Below, in pieces: positions 16,871-25,861 of a stretch of DNA of 40,684 nucleotides; position 1 is the first letter of the stretch; every line of letters starts with the position of its first letter. The DNA is from Candidatus Poseidonia sp. (lineage in GTDB: Archaea > Thermoplasmatota > Poseidoniia > Poseidoniales > Poseidoniaceae). The position numbers and the translations under genes were made by a program. The notes below the pieces were generated by a model that had not been told where the DNA came from, searched no databases, and saw only the letters and a program-made list of their open reading frames with translations. The DNA is taken from NCBI GenBank assembly GCA_029250625.1, contig JAQXEX010000063.1, positions 1 to 40,684 of the forward strand, read 5' to 3'.

Positions 16871-17668
16871 ATGGTTTCTGAACTCATCTTGTTTCAGTTG
16901 TCCAGTTTTTGTGCTCTGATGGGCATGACCTTGGGGTGGAGGGGTGTCATGACTCGCTATTCTGGTTTTTACGACCTTCCAACCGCTTGGAGCCAAGTGT
17001 TCTGGGGGATTGTACTTGGAGGGCTTTACGCTGTTGCAGCCGACGGGGCTCTGTTTGAGCCGTATTACATTCAAGTAATGGATGACAATGCCTATACTGG
17101 ACTCAACATCATTTCGTTGCTCCTTGTTACTCTATTGGCTTCCATTGGGACTCACTTTTTGTTGAGGCGGAAACGGGTACGCAAGGGTGGTTCACAGCCA
17201 ACGAGCGGTTGGGCTCTAGGTCTCGCCGTGGGTGGGATGGTTGGCATGGTCCTCATGTATCGGATGTTTGCGTTTCCAGACACTTTTTCGCCGGATGGTC
17301 TTCTTAATATTGCCTTAATTTCTGTGTTCACCCCACGGGCAGAAGCACTGATCACTGCTAAGCATGGATACATGATGCTTCAGGACAAGCGATGGGGTGC
17401 TATCCTAAGGTCGACATTCTGGCGTTCAGCCCTGCTTGTATCCGTGTATTCTGCTGTATTCATACCTCTGGTTTGGGTATTTATTCTCCCGTTCATACTT
17501 CTTGCGACACCAGCTTCGGAAACATGGATTTGGGAATCAGTACCGAGGGAGGGACGGCGTCGTTTGAGACGGATTTGGGCAGACCAAGCGCGTGAAAAGA
17601 ATTCAATTTCTGAACGAGTGGTCGACTCCGCCGGATTAGGGGCTTCCATTGCAAATGGCGAAGAGTAA
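16871..17668 (+). CDS. Polytopic membrane protein of unknown function
   Basis: A 265-residue protein I do not recognise. It has six or so hydrophobic segments (near residues 3-22, 38-57, 73-91, 107-130 and two around 185-220), basic cytosolic loops (LLRRKRVRKGG) and a charged C-terminal tail with VPREGRRRLRRIW. The ATG at 16871 follows GGTGA (16856-16860) by ten bases; the open frame reaches back to 16802 without extra hydrophobic sequence. It diverges from the Get3-like gene with about 90 bases between starts. A membrane biogenesis role is possible from that context but not shown. Confidence 0.65.
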   Translation: MVSELILFQLSSFCALMGMTLGWRGVMTRYSGFYDLPTAWSQVFWGIVLGGLYAVAADGALFEPYYIQVMDDNAYTGLNIISLLLVTLLASIGTHFLLRRKRVRKGGSQPTSGWALGLAVGGMVGMVLMYRMFAFPDTFSPDGLLNIALISVFTPRAEALITAKHGYMMLQDKRWGAILRSTFWRSALLVSVYSAVFIPLVWVFILPFILLATPASETWIWESVPREGRRRLRRIWADQAREKNSISERVVDSAGLGASIANGEE

Positions 17669-17722
17669 TAATTTACTTACTCGCTGCATAAGGTTCTAAT
17701 TCGATCCTATTTTTCAAACAGT

Positions 17723-17759
17723 ATTCCTCCATATGTGGGTTTGGGTCCTTAGGAGGAAT
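17723..17759. repeat. Perfect 8-bp inverted repeat containing AGGAGG, upstream of the transglutaminase gene
   Basis: ATTCCTCC (17723-17730) is the exact reverse complement of GGAGGAAT (17752-17759), separated by 21 bases that include GTGGGTTTGGG. The right arm lies within an AGGAGGAATT ribosome-binding sequence. A hairpin in RNA would hide the AGGAGG. The annotated ATG is 34 bases after it, too far for normal use, whereas an in-frame ATA lies seven bases after it. Whether this controls translation or is an operator is not known. Confidence 0.5.
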
Positions 17760-17790
17760 TGTTATACGGCGTCAGCGGAGCCAAACAAAC

Positions 17791-19371
17791 ATGGGTAGTT
17801 GCCCTTATTGCCGCAGCACAACGCTGCCCAGCGACACGATTTGCTATTCGTGTGGAAGAGTCCTGCCGAAAGGTGACCGCTCTTCTTATCGCCTTGAGCA
17901 GCAATTTTCCCGTGGTTCGAAAGACACAACGTACAAGATGGCTAAGAAGCCATCCAAGCGAGGTCTTGTTCAAACTCATTCCGGACGGAAACGCAACATC
18001 ATGAAGCGCCGTAAGAACCGATTTAGAAGCGTCGTCATGCTATTTCTGGTCGCATTTGTGATGCTCTCGCCACAGGCAAGGGAACACGTTTTGGGTGAAT
18101 TCAGTGGAATTGATGAGTACATTCAGGCGGCGATGGCTCCATATCATATCTACCCCGTTGAAGCATCCTACACCCTTTCGAAGGTGGCCGATGTACAAAA
18201 TAACGAGGTTGAAGGGTACATTGTTGAATCCATTCTCATCCCTCCCGTCGTGACTTCCGCGATGGGTCGTGCGAGTCAGTTTGATTATTCAAACGGCGAA
18301 TCATCATTGGAGCCGGCGACCATTCAAAAAACAGAATTAATTACCGTAATCCTTGGCTCGCAATCCGTTAACGTTCCGATTGATGGAATGCCGTCCAAAG
18401 AGCATGCTAACCGTATCACAACGTCAGAAGGCCATGAAATATGGTGGCCAAGCGTTGGTCAAGACGATAATGAGTGCCCTGTGGCTAAGTGTGTCAAAGT
18501 AAAAATGAACCTCGGTCCAAATGAAGCGTCTTCGTATGCATTTAACGTCCAAGTGACTTCTTACTCCTATTCCTGGTGGAATGACGCTCGAGTAAAAGCA
18601 ATTGTTCCTGGAAAATCTACGGGTATCAATGTTGATAATTCTGGAACTTTTGATGATTACCAGTTAAGGAACAGTCAGAAGGCAACTGAGTTTGGAACCA
18701 AACTTTGGTACGATCGTGGCGGCTCTGCAAGTTACGCTATCAACGGACAAGACGCCATCGTTAAGAGTGCAGCTGACCAAATCTCATCCTCTCTCCCTGA
18801 GGGCAAATCTGACAATGTCTATGCCTTCGCCAGGGCGTCGTTTGACTACCTTCATGCATTTGTTGAGTACGACAAGGAGGCTCCCGTTACCGCTCGTAGT
18901 GGACCAGCATGCTTAGCTGGGAATTTGGGTGATTGCGATGAACAGACCAATGCCTACTTCAGCATCCTACGGACGAAGGGCGTACCTGGATGGTACACTT
19001 TTGGTATTCTTGGTAATCCTCACTTTACTGATGATGGATGGGAAGCACACGCATGGGGATACATTCAATTGCCGCTTTCTGAATCCTGGTGTGAAGACCG
19101 TTCCATCACCCTTGCGACATGCTTTGTGGAAGCTCCGGTCGATGTAGTGAACAACAAGTGGCTTATTTCTACGCCGACAGCATACATTGACTGGATTGAA
19201 ACAGCAGATCCTTCTGGGCAACTTGTTTACGATTATTATCATCAAGTCAACACCCTACACGAGGGCCTCGGAGGAAAGATTGATCGGACACGAAGTTTCC
19301 TTACAACCGGAGAAGTGGACATTGCCGGCGGTTCATATCAAGTTAAGAAATACGCTGAATCCTTCAGTTGA
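17791..19371 (+). CDS. Zinc-ribbon, single-pass membrane protein with transglutaminase-like ectodomain
   Basis: A 526-residue protein. The first 22 residues carry CPYC...CYSC (Cys4, 7, 18, 21), a zinc ribbon, followed by a basic stretch and a transmembrane helix at about 79-95, placing the ribbon in the cytosol. The remaining 430 residues should be outside. Residues about 340-470 match the transglutaminase-like fold: GDCDEQTNAYFSILRTKGVP with Cys382 as nucleophile and EAHAWGY with His420. Such domains act as cysteine proteases, amidases or cross-linkers; the reaction is unknown. The ATG at 17791 has no close ribosome-binding site; AGGAGG is 34 bases upstream in a hairpin, with an in-frame ATA at 17764. 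trkA starts 12 bases after its stop. Confidence 0.82.
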   Translation: MGSCPYCRSTTLPSDTICYSCGRVLPKGDRSSYRLEQQFSRGSKDTTYKMAKKPSKRGLVQTHSGRKRNIMKRRKNRFRSVVMLFLVAFVMLSPQAREHVLGEFSGIDEYIQAAMAPYHIYPVEASYTLSKVADVQNNEVEGYIVESILIPPVVTSAMGRASQFDYSNGESSLEPATIQKTELITVILGSQSVNVPIDGMPSKEHANRITTSEGHEIWWPSVGQDDNECPVAKCVKVKMNLGPNEASSYAFNVQVTSYSYSWWNDARVKAIVPGKSTGINVDNSGTFDDYQLRNSQKATEFGTKLWYDRGGSASYAINGQDAIVKSAADQISSSLPEGKSDNVYAFARASFDYLHAFVEYDKEAPVTARSGPACLAGNLGDCDEQTNAYFSILRTKGVPGWYTFGILGNPHFTDDGWEAHAWGYIQLPLSESWCEDRSITLATCFVEAPVDVVNNKWLISTPTAYIDWIETADPSGQLVYDYYHQVNTLHEGLGGKIDRTRSFLTTGEVDIAGGSYQVKKYAESFS

Positions 19372-19383
19372 GGTGTTGATACT

Positions 19384-20796
19384 ATGCGAATTGTCATTGG
19401 TGGAGCAGGTCGGGTTGGTATTGAACTCGCTCGGGCCCTCAGGGATGAGGAATACGATGTTGTCATTATGGACCAAGATTCCCGTGCAGTATCAAATGCC
19501 CAAGGGCTTGATTGTCTCGTGATCCATGGGGACATGACCTCTCGGGAGAAACTTATCGAGGCAGGTATTGTTGAAGCATCAGTTTTCGTCGCAGCAACAC
19601 CTTCGGATGAACACAATCTCATCGCCTGTTCTCTTGCAGCACATGCGCATTCTTCCGGGGAATCAAAGCACCCCATGACCAGCATTTGTCGGCTTCGAAA
19701 CCAGGATTACATCATGGAGTACAAAAATGGAAACCTCAAGAATTGGGCTAAGGTGGATTATGTCGTTAACCCCCTCGCAGGAGCGATTCAACGATTAAAT
19801 GCGGGTTTGCGCTCAACTGATATTGAAGAGGTGATTCCTTTTGGGGATGAAGCCTATGTCATCGAATTGGAAATTGGTGAAACCGCTCACACCGTTACCA
19901 ACAGGACGTTGGCTGAACTCGCAGAGGATATGGTTCATGGAATGCCGGAAGTTGTTGGTTTGAAACGAAACACGCTACGAAGTATCATCCCGACGGGCGA
20001 AACCACGCTTGAAAAAGGAGATAAAATTGCGGTTGCTACCAACGGTCTTGAGAGTTTCAATCCAGCCTTAATCATGTTCGGTCATGAGATCACATATTTC
20101 CCAGAGGTTCCAAAGGTAGCGGTTATCGGTGCAACAACGATTGGAACACAGATGGCTGAAGAGTGGCTGAACTCCGGTGGACGAGTGACGGTGTTGGAAC
20201 GAGATTTGAATTTGGCCAACAAAATTGCCGGTTCGCGAATTGGAGCCCATCCGATGTTGGAAATAATCCATGGTGACCACCTCGACAGAGAGATTCTTAC
20301 CGAGGTCGGGATTGAAACCCATGATGTAGCCGTCAGTGCTTTGGATAACGACCATGAAAACATCGCTGCAGTCCTTCTGGCGAGCGATATGGGCGTCTCT
20401 CGAACAGGTTTGATGCTGTACGATGCCGATTTGGTAAAAGTCACCCAACGAATGGGGATTTCATTTGCTGTTGACCGTCGAAGAGTAGCAGTTGACAACA
20501 TTTTGACCCATATCCACCAAAAATTATCCGGCCATTTTGCTCTGTTATCGGGAATTCCAAACATTGTTGGGATGACCTTTGAGGTGACTGAGAAAGCTAA
20601 GTTTGCCGGGAAAACGGTTGCAGAAGCGCAATTCCCTGAGTTCTTAAAATTAGCATTCATCAAACGTCAGAACCTCTCTGGTACGTGGGATACAACAAAA
20701 CCAACAGATGACCACCTCCTCTTAGAAAACGACCTTGTGATTCTATTTTGTCACCAAGATAAGATCTCAGACGCCGAGAAGCGCTTTAGGGTGTAA
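19384..20796 (+). CDS. trkA: Trk potassium uptake regulatory subunit TrkA
   Basis: A 470-residue cytosolic protein that binds nucleotides and gates the TrkH channel. It contains two tandem RCK modules. The first Rossmann domain starts at residue 1 with VIGGAGRVGIELA and the acidic residue in DQD, followed by an RCK-C domain (about 145-230). The second Rossmann domain begins near 233 with VAVIGATTIGTQMAEEW and VLERD, followed by an RCK-C domain to the C-terminus. This double arrangement is standard for TrkA. GAGGTG upstream supports the ATG. The gene is 12 bases after the transglutaminase-like gene and two bases before trkH, so the three probably share a transcript. Confidence 0.95.
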   Translation: MRIVIGGAGRVGIELARALRDEEYDVVIMDQDSRAVSNAQGLDCLVIHGDMTSREKLIEAGIVEASVFVAATPSDEHNLIACSLAAHAHSSGESKHPMTSICRLRNQDYIMEYKNGNLKNWAKVDYVVNPLAGAIQRLNAGLRSTDIEEVIPFGDEAYVIELEIGETAHTVTNRTLAELAEDMVHGMPEVVGLKRNTLRSIIPTGETTLEKGDKIAVATNGLESFNPALIMFGHEITYFPEVPKVAVIGATTIGTQMAEEWLNSGGRVTVLERDLNLANKIAGSRIGAHPMLEIIHGDHLDREILTEVGIETHDVAVSALDNDHENIAAVLLASDMGVSRTGLMLYDADLVKVTQRMGISFAVDRRRVAVDNILTHIHQKLSGHFALLSGIPNIVGMTFEVTEKAKFAGKTVAEAQFPEFLKLAFIKRQNLSGTWDTTKPTDDHLLLENDLVILFCHQDKISDAEKRFRV

Positions 20797-20798
20797 TC

Positions 20799-22424
20799 AT
20801 GCGAGGGGATGTACTCAACCTGATTCTTGGTTGGACGTTAATTGCGTTCACCGTTCCGCTGGTTATTTGTGGTGTCATTACGTGCATTCTTGATGATGTC
20901 TCAATCGGTTTACGGGCTTTTGGTCCAGCCGCTCTTATCAGTTTGAGTCTCGGCGGGGCAATGGTTTTCTTCTTCACACGCACGGATTCCGGAGAGCGCT
21001 TACGAGACGTTGAAGCCTTTGTGGGAGTTGGTTTGGTCTGGCCAATTTCTGTGTTGATTGGAGCTCTACCGTTTTGGTTAGGGGGTGTTTTTGTTGGGCC
21101 GTTCACCTCGGGTGCAGAACTTTCAGACATCATGACCGGGTTTGTCCATTCTTGGTTTGAATCAATGTCGGGTTTCACGACAACGGGAGCCACCGTGATT
21201 CATGCTTCATCAAGTCCAATGTGTGACAGCACTACATTGGACTGCATTAACTCCCAACATCGTGGCCTTCTCCTTTGGCGATCGCTCACGCAGTGGTTCG
21301 GAGGTATGGGAATTATCATGCTCGGAATGATGATTCTTTCTCGTGTTCTCGGCGGTGGAATGGCTTTGGCTCGTGCTGAACTAACGGGCCCCTCTCTATC
21401 CCGTTTGAAGCCGAAGCTTCGACAAACAGCCACTGCTCTTTGGGGTCTATACGTCACGTTAACGGTTCTGGAATTTCTCCTGTTGTTCTTCGTGGGTCAA
21501 ATGGGTTGGTTTGATGCAGTTAACCACGCACTGACAACCTTGCCCACTGGTGGTTTTTCAACTCACGATGCAAGTATAGGATTTTACGACTCCGTTACTG
21601 TTGAAGCAATTGTTACGGTGTTTATGTTCTTGGCTGGAGTCAACTTCACTTTGTTGTGGCTCTCTCGGAAAGGAAGCATTTCTCTTCTTTGGAAAGATGA
21701 AGAATTTCGGTATTATTCATTCTATATTCTGATTGCATTTTTGCTCATTTCTTTGACCTTAATCAACACCGGTCATGGCTACGGTGAATCCCTACGGGAT
21801 GGAATTTTTCAAGTCGTCTCAATTGCAACATCAACGGGTTATGCTTCTGCGGATTACATGCCTTGGCCTGTAGTGACGCACGTTGCTTTCTTTATTCTCA
21901 TGATCATTGGTGCTTCGGCAGGTTCAACCGGCGGTGGATTGAAATTGCTTCGTGTAAGCTTGGCGTTCAAGATTGCAATGAGTGAATTGCGAAGAATTGC
22001 TCAACCACGTAAAGTTGACCGGATTCGCATGAATAATGAAGTGGTTGAGGACCGCCAAATCGGCCTCATTGTAGGTATGCTCTTTGTTTGGGTCATTCTT
22101 TTCGGAGGGGCAAGCATTCTATTGGCCATCATGATGCCGGATGCCTCGTTTGAATCGATTGTCAGTCTTGTGGCTTCATCACTCGGAAATACTGGACCAG
22201 CACTTGGTGAATATGGCCCTTCGAATACTTGGGTAGGTATGGAAAACAGTGGATTGATTCTAACATCAATCTTGATGTGGTTTGGCCGACTTGAATTGCT
22301 CACTGCTGTAATTGTCCTTCACCCGCACACATGGCGAAGGGAAGACAAGTCCGATGGTGAAGTTCAAGGCGTCGCTGTCGTCAAGCGAATGCTTCAGGAT
22401 AAAGAAGAACTGAATTCAAAATAA
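20799..22424 (+). CDS. trkH: Trk potassium uptake channel subunit TrkH
   Basis: A 541-residue ion channel of the TrkH/KtrB family with four M1-P-M2 repeats. The four pore loops and their filter glycines are visible: GFTTTGAT, LPTGGFST, TSTGYAS and GNTGPAL. AGSTGGGLKLLR, between repeats three and four, is the intramembrane gate-loop region. A short extracytoplasmic loop with two cysteines (MCDSTTLDC) follows the first pore loop. AGGGTG at 20788-20793, within the end of trkA, provides the ribosome-binding site for the ATG two bases after the trkA stop. The last 9 bases overlap the 3' end of rfcL on the other strand. Confidence 0.96.
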   Translation: MRGDVLNLILGWTLIAFTVPLVICGVITCILDDVSIGLRAFGPAALISLSLGGAMVFFFTRTDSGERLRDVEAFVGVGLVWPISVLIGALPFWLGGVFVGPFTSGAELSDIMTGFVHSWFESMSGFTTTGATVIHASSSPMCDSTTLDCINSQHRGLLLWRSLTQWFGGMGIIMLGMMILSRVLGGGMALARAELTGPSLSRLKPKLRQTATALWGLYVTLTVLEFLLLFFVGQMGWFDAVNHALTTLPTGGFSTHDASIGFYDSVTVEAIVTVFMFLAGVNFTLLWLSRKGSISLLWKDEEFRYYSFYILIAFLLISLTLINTGHGYGESLRDGIFQVVSIATSTGYASADYMPWPVVTHVAFFILMIIGASAGSTGGGLKLLRVSLAFKIAMSELRRIAQPRKVDRIRMNNEVVEDRQIGLIVGMLFVWVILFGGASILLAIMMPDASFESIVSLVASSLGNTGPALGEYGPSNTWVGMENSGLILTSILMWFGRLELLTAVIVLHPHTWRREDKSDGEVQGVAVVKRMLQDKEELNSK

Positions 22425-24011
22425 CTTCATCTGCCCTGGAGCAGGTGTATTGTCTTCATCATCATGAGTGGGTTCTTGAACGGCTTCTTGGGTCGGTGCA
22501 GGTGGTAGAACGGCTTCAGGTTGGGGGCTAGGTTTCGAAGCCAATTCTTCTGCCTTTTGAGCCTGATACGCCTCTTGGCTTGCTTTGTAAGTTTTCACCA
22601 ACTCTTTAGTTGACCTCCTGGATGCAGCCAATCCACACAAGGCTGCATGTTCTTCGGGTGAAAATCCAATGTTTAGCGAAGTGTCAAAGTTTTCAGGTTC
22701 ACCAAGCGGTGAATCTTCTCGACCAAGCAGCATAAGCGCAGGGAGGAACTCATCCCGAGTGGTTGCTTTACTGGTTCCGCTCAATGCACTCAATTTTTCA
22801 ATGATTGCAGGACGGCTCAAAGATCCACCTCGTCGTAAAAAATTGGGGTAGGACGGGAATATTCGTCCTTGAATGCTCTCGGGATTGGCGATCGAAGCGG
22901 CAAGCGATGTGAGATGTTGAGTCCAATACGTTGAGCGATGTGCGGTATTCAGGTAACGACCCATCAACATCTTGTCTGCTTGTTTCATGCTTTTTGCGCC
23001 ACGCTGTATTCCTCCATTGTTGGCAAATAGCGAAGCGTTATTCCAATGAATCCAATTCAAAAATTCGCTTGGGTCTTTATCGATGGTACGTGCAATCGTG
23101 AGGGCTTCCTCTGCCGAACGTGAACGATAAAGTGAGTCCAGGCCTGGAAAGATTTCTATTGAAACATCACGTTGACTGGATTCGGAGTGCTGTTTGACGA
23201 TCTTTGCCGTTAGCGGCCCATCAAGTCCGCTTGACATCACTTGTAAATCACGAACAAGAGCGCGCAGGTCCCCATGGTTGGAATCAACAAGTGCCGTGAT
23301 GGCCGAATCATCAAACGGAATTTCTTCTTCTCTGAGGACCCGTCTTGCAATTCTTCTCAAGGCCTCGTTATTGGCTCGGTCGAAGATGATTTTTTGAAGG
23401 TGCTTCCCAAACCTGTCTCGTGTTGAACGCCATGATGAATTCTTACCCCAAAGTCCCATTTCTTCGTTGCAAGCCAGAATAACGGGCTGTTTGGTTTGCG
23501 AGAGCAGATTTAGCAACTCAGCTTTTCCACCCGAATCCCCAGAGAGAACCACTTTGTTTTCGTTGATGTCATTGGATTCCATGGCCTTTGCGATCCTTGA
23601 TTGACTTACTTCACGCAACCCACCCGACAGGTGATCCACTTCATCAAGAAGAATCAGTGTCCGGGAGGGAGGTGCTGTGGGGTCATGGAAGAGGGAACGG
23701 TGTGTTGCCCCATTGGTTGCTGCCTTTCGAATGGCAGCAGCATTCCTCGCATCGCTTGCATTGAGTTCAATGACGTTCCACCCCATATCTTCGGCGATGG
23801 CTCTCGCAACAGTAGTTTTGCCAACTCCTGGTGGCCCGACGAGAAGCAATGCTTTCTTTTTGGGTGTGCCTGCTTTCCAGTCGTCCAGCCAAGTTCTGAT
23901 TTTCCTTCGCTGAACTTCATTTCCTTCCAATTGTTGCTCACTTTTGGGTCGGTAGCGCTCGGTCCAATCGCTTGCACCACCCATGATTGGAACAAGGAGG
24001 CGAGGGTTCAT
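22416..24011 (-). CDS. rfcL: Replication factor C large subunit (clamp loader) RfcL
   Basis: A 531-residue AAA+ ATPase that, with RfcS, opens and loads PCNA at primer ends. Near the N-terminus is WTERYRPK, then Walker A GPPGVGKTT (about 59-67), Walker B LILLDEVDHL, sensor 1 ILACNE, and an all-helical collar region. The long C-terminus is rich in Pro, Glu and Ala and ends in GQMKLF, a PCNA-interacting (PIP) motif at the extreme terminus, as in other archaeal RfcL proteins. ATG 24011 has GTGA seven bases upstream; ATG 23984 would also keep the fold. It lies 57 bases after GlyRS on the same strand. RfcS and PCNA are not in this window. Confidence 0.95.
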   Translation of the reverse strand: MNPRLLVPIMGGASDWTERYRPKSEQQLEGNEVQRRKIRTWLDDWKAGTPKKKALLLVGPPGVGKTTVARAIAEDMGWNVIELNASDARNAAAIRKAATNGATHRSLFHDPTAPPSRTLILLDEVDHLSGGLREVSQSRIAKAMESNDINENKVVLSGDSGGKAELLNLLSQTKQPVILACNEEMGLWGKNSSWRSTRDRFGKHLQKIIFDRANNEALRRIARRVLREEEIPFDDSAITALVDSNHGDLRALVRDLQVMSSGLDGPLTAKIVKQHSESSQRDVSIEIFPGLDSLYRSRSAEEALTIARTIDKDPSEFLNWIHWNNASLFANNGGIQRGAKSMKQADKMLMGRYLNTAHRSTYWTQHLTSLAASIANPESIQGRIFPSYPNFLRRGGSLSRPAIIEKLSALSGTSKATTRDEFLPALMLLGREDSPLGEPENFDTSLNIGFSPEEHAALCGLAASRRSTKELVKTYKASQEAYQAQKAEELASKPSPQPEAVLPPAPTQEAVQEPTHDDEDNTPAPGQMKLF

Positions 24012-24068
24012 CAATCTTCACACGTCGTTCCATTCGTGTTCAGCACGTTCAGGTTGAGTGAAGAACAC

Positions 24069-25745
24069 TCATTGAGTTAAACTTTCAATGCTAACCCGGG
24101 TTTGCTCTCCGTTGTCCCTGTTGCGCACCGTCACCGTCCGGTCCTCTAAGGATTGATGGTCAACGGTGATGCATTGTGGCACCCCGATCTCATCGGCACG
24201 AGCATATCTTCTCCCTATAGAACCGCTTCCGTCGTACATGGATACGATTCCAGTGCTGGCACAAAATGTCCGGTGAAGTTCCATGGCCATCTGATCCATT
24301 CCATCCTTCTCAAACAATGGGAATACCGCATAATCTACGGGCACAATGGTGTCTTTGAGTTTCATGATCGTGTACACCTCTCCGTCTTTGTCACTTTCAT
24401 GATATGCGTGGTCAATCATGTGCCAGATGATTCGGTCGATTCCAAATGCAGGCTCAATGACGTGGGGGATATACCACTCGCCGGTTTCCTTGATGGTCAA
24501 TTGATTTGGCTTGACGTGTTGTTCTTCCAGGGTCACAGTATCTCCAGTCGATAAGGTGACTTGAGCGGGAAATTGGGTCGATTTAGGAAGTTCTTCAACC
24601 GCAACTTTGACGGCTCCGGCGAGAGCTTTGAACGTCGGGCCAACGGTTGCCCCGTTGATGGTCCACGCATCAATGATCGTTGTTTTGGGCTCTGCATATT
24701 CACGACGAGCATGCAAGGATTTCCCTGTTGCTTTGTGATGGGATTCGAGGTCATAACATCCACGATGGGCGACACCAACGCATTCAATCCAGCCGTACGA
24801 GCCCAAGATTTCAATATCCCAGCAATCTTTAGCATAGTGAGCCATCTCATCTTTCTCATGCTGCCTGAATCGTATTTTGGAAGGTATGATTCCCATGTTG
24901 ACCAAGAAATCATGGGTCATTCCGAGGAATTGGGCAACGGTTGGGTGATGAATCAATCCATCTTCATGTGCCTTGGCCAGCGTTGAAGTGAATTCTGGGG
25001 AGTCTTGTGCAATGAACGTAATGATTTGGTTCTCCCATGCTGACAAGTCCACATCGACGGGTGCTTCTGGATCAATGAAGTATTCCAACTCCGCCATGTT
25101 AAATTCTCTTAATCGAATCATGCCTTGCCGAGGAGCGATTTCGTTCCTGTAACCCTTTCCAACCTGAACGGCTCCGAAAGGAAGCCGTTCTCTAAAGTGC
25201 CGATAGATCGAAGGGAATGAGGTAAACATTCCTTGTGCAGTTTCTGGACGAATGAAGCCAGCACGGCCCGACGAGCCTGAGCCAATCGTTGTGTTGAACA
25301 TCAAGTTCTGAGCGACAACGTCGCTCCAATCGCTTGCTTTGCAGGATGGGCACTCCGGGTTAATGGAGTGCAATAATTCCTGCAACTCGTCCCGCTTGAG
25401 TGCATCTGGATTCGGATGGTGGGGCTCTAGAAGCGTGTCTGCTCGGCTTGCTTCTTCGCAAGCTTTGCACGTGGTCATAAAGTCTGAGAACTCGCCCACA
25501 TGGCCGCTTGCTTCCAATACTTCGTACGGCGTGACCGTCGGGCAAGACAATTCAACGATGTTACCGAGTTGCAGCCAGTGGTCTAGCCAGGCTTGATTCA
25601 CACGAGAACGGAGGCGTCCTCCAACAGGGCCAAAATCATAGAGGCCTTTTGCACCTCCATAGATTCCAAACGCAGGTAAAAGGAACCCTCTCCGCTTGAG
25701 CATCTCGTTCAAGCGTTCTAAACGGCCATCTCCTTCCTCAGTCAC
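24069..25745 (-). CDS. glyS: Glycyl-tRNA synthetase, dimeric class II type
   Basis: A 558-residue class II synthetase that charges tRNA(Gly). The N-terminus (MLKRRGFLLPAFGIYGGAKGLYDFGPVG) is typical of the homodimeric archaeal/eukaryotic enzyme. A zinc-binding knuckle is visible (Cys93, Cys96, Cys132, Cys135). Motif 2 is GYRNEIAPRQGMIRLREF and motif 3 is PAFGIDRI, followed by an anticodon-binding domain (about 450-540). The symbol follows archaeal use for this form; some databases use glyQS or GARS. The start is GTG at 25745, with GGGTGA (25750-25755 on the plus coordinates) four bases upstream. It precedes rfcL on the same strand. Confidence 0.97.
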   Translation of the reverse strand: MTEEGDGRLERLNEMLKRRGFLLPAFGIYGGAKGLYDFGPVGGRLRSRVNQAWLDHWLQLGNIVELSCPTVTPYEVLEASGHVGEFSDFMTTCKACEEASRADTLLEPHHPNPDALKRDELQELLHSINPECPSCKASDWSDVVAQNLMFNTTIGSGSSGRAGFIRPETAQGMFTSFPSIYRHFRERLPFGAVQVGKGYRNEIAPRQGMIRLREFNMAELEYFIDPEAPVDVDLSAWENQIITFIAQDSPEFTSTLAKAHEDGLIHHPTVAQFLGMTHDFLVNMGIIPSKIRFRQHEKDEMAHYAKDCWDIEILGSYGWIECVGVAHRGCYDLESHHKATGKSLHARREYAEPKTTIIDAWTINGATVGPTFKALAGAVKVAVEELPKSTQFPAQVTLSTGDTVTLEEQHVKPNQLTIKETGEWYIPHVIEPAFGIDRIIWHMIDHAYHESDKDGEVYTIMKLKDTIVPVDYAVFPLFEKDGMDQMAMELHRTFCASTGIVSMYDGSGSIGRRYARADEIGVPQCITVDHQSLEDRTVTVRNRDNGEQTRVSIESLTQ

Positions 25746-25749
25746 GAGT

Positions 25750-25755
25750 TCACCC
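25750..25755 (-). promoter_or_regulatory. Ribosome-binding site GGGTGA deciding the GTG start of GlyRS
   Basis: On the minus strand GGGTGA lies four bases before GTG at 25745. The first downstream ATG would remove the conserved N-terminal helix of GlyRS, so the GTG is the better start. Confidence 0.6.
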
Positions 25756-25861
25756 GTTCCATGCTAAGGTGGACTGCCTATGAACTTCACCGAGTTTAAC
25801 AGGTCGTTGAAAATGATTCCAACATACACATCGTTAAATCGGGCGGTCCGTTGCAATAAAT

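Noticed and set aside
17759-18004. A TTG-started frame just after AGGAGG
   Set aside because: The spacing of two bases is too short and the product overlaps the zinc ribbon of the transglutaminase-like protein in another frame.
20082-20663. A 193-codon open frame on the minus strand
   Set aside because: It is antisense to trkA, which has clear RCK domains, and shows no conserved feature.
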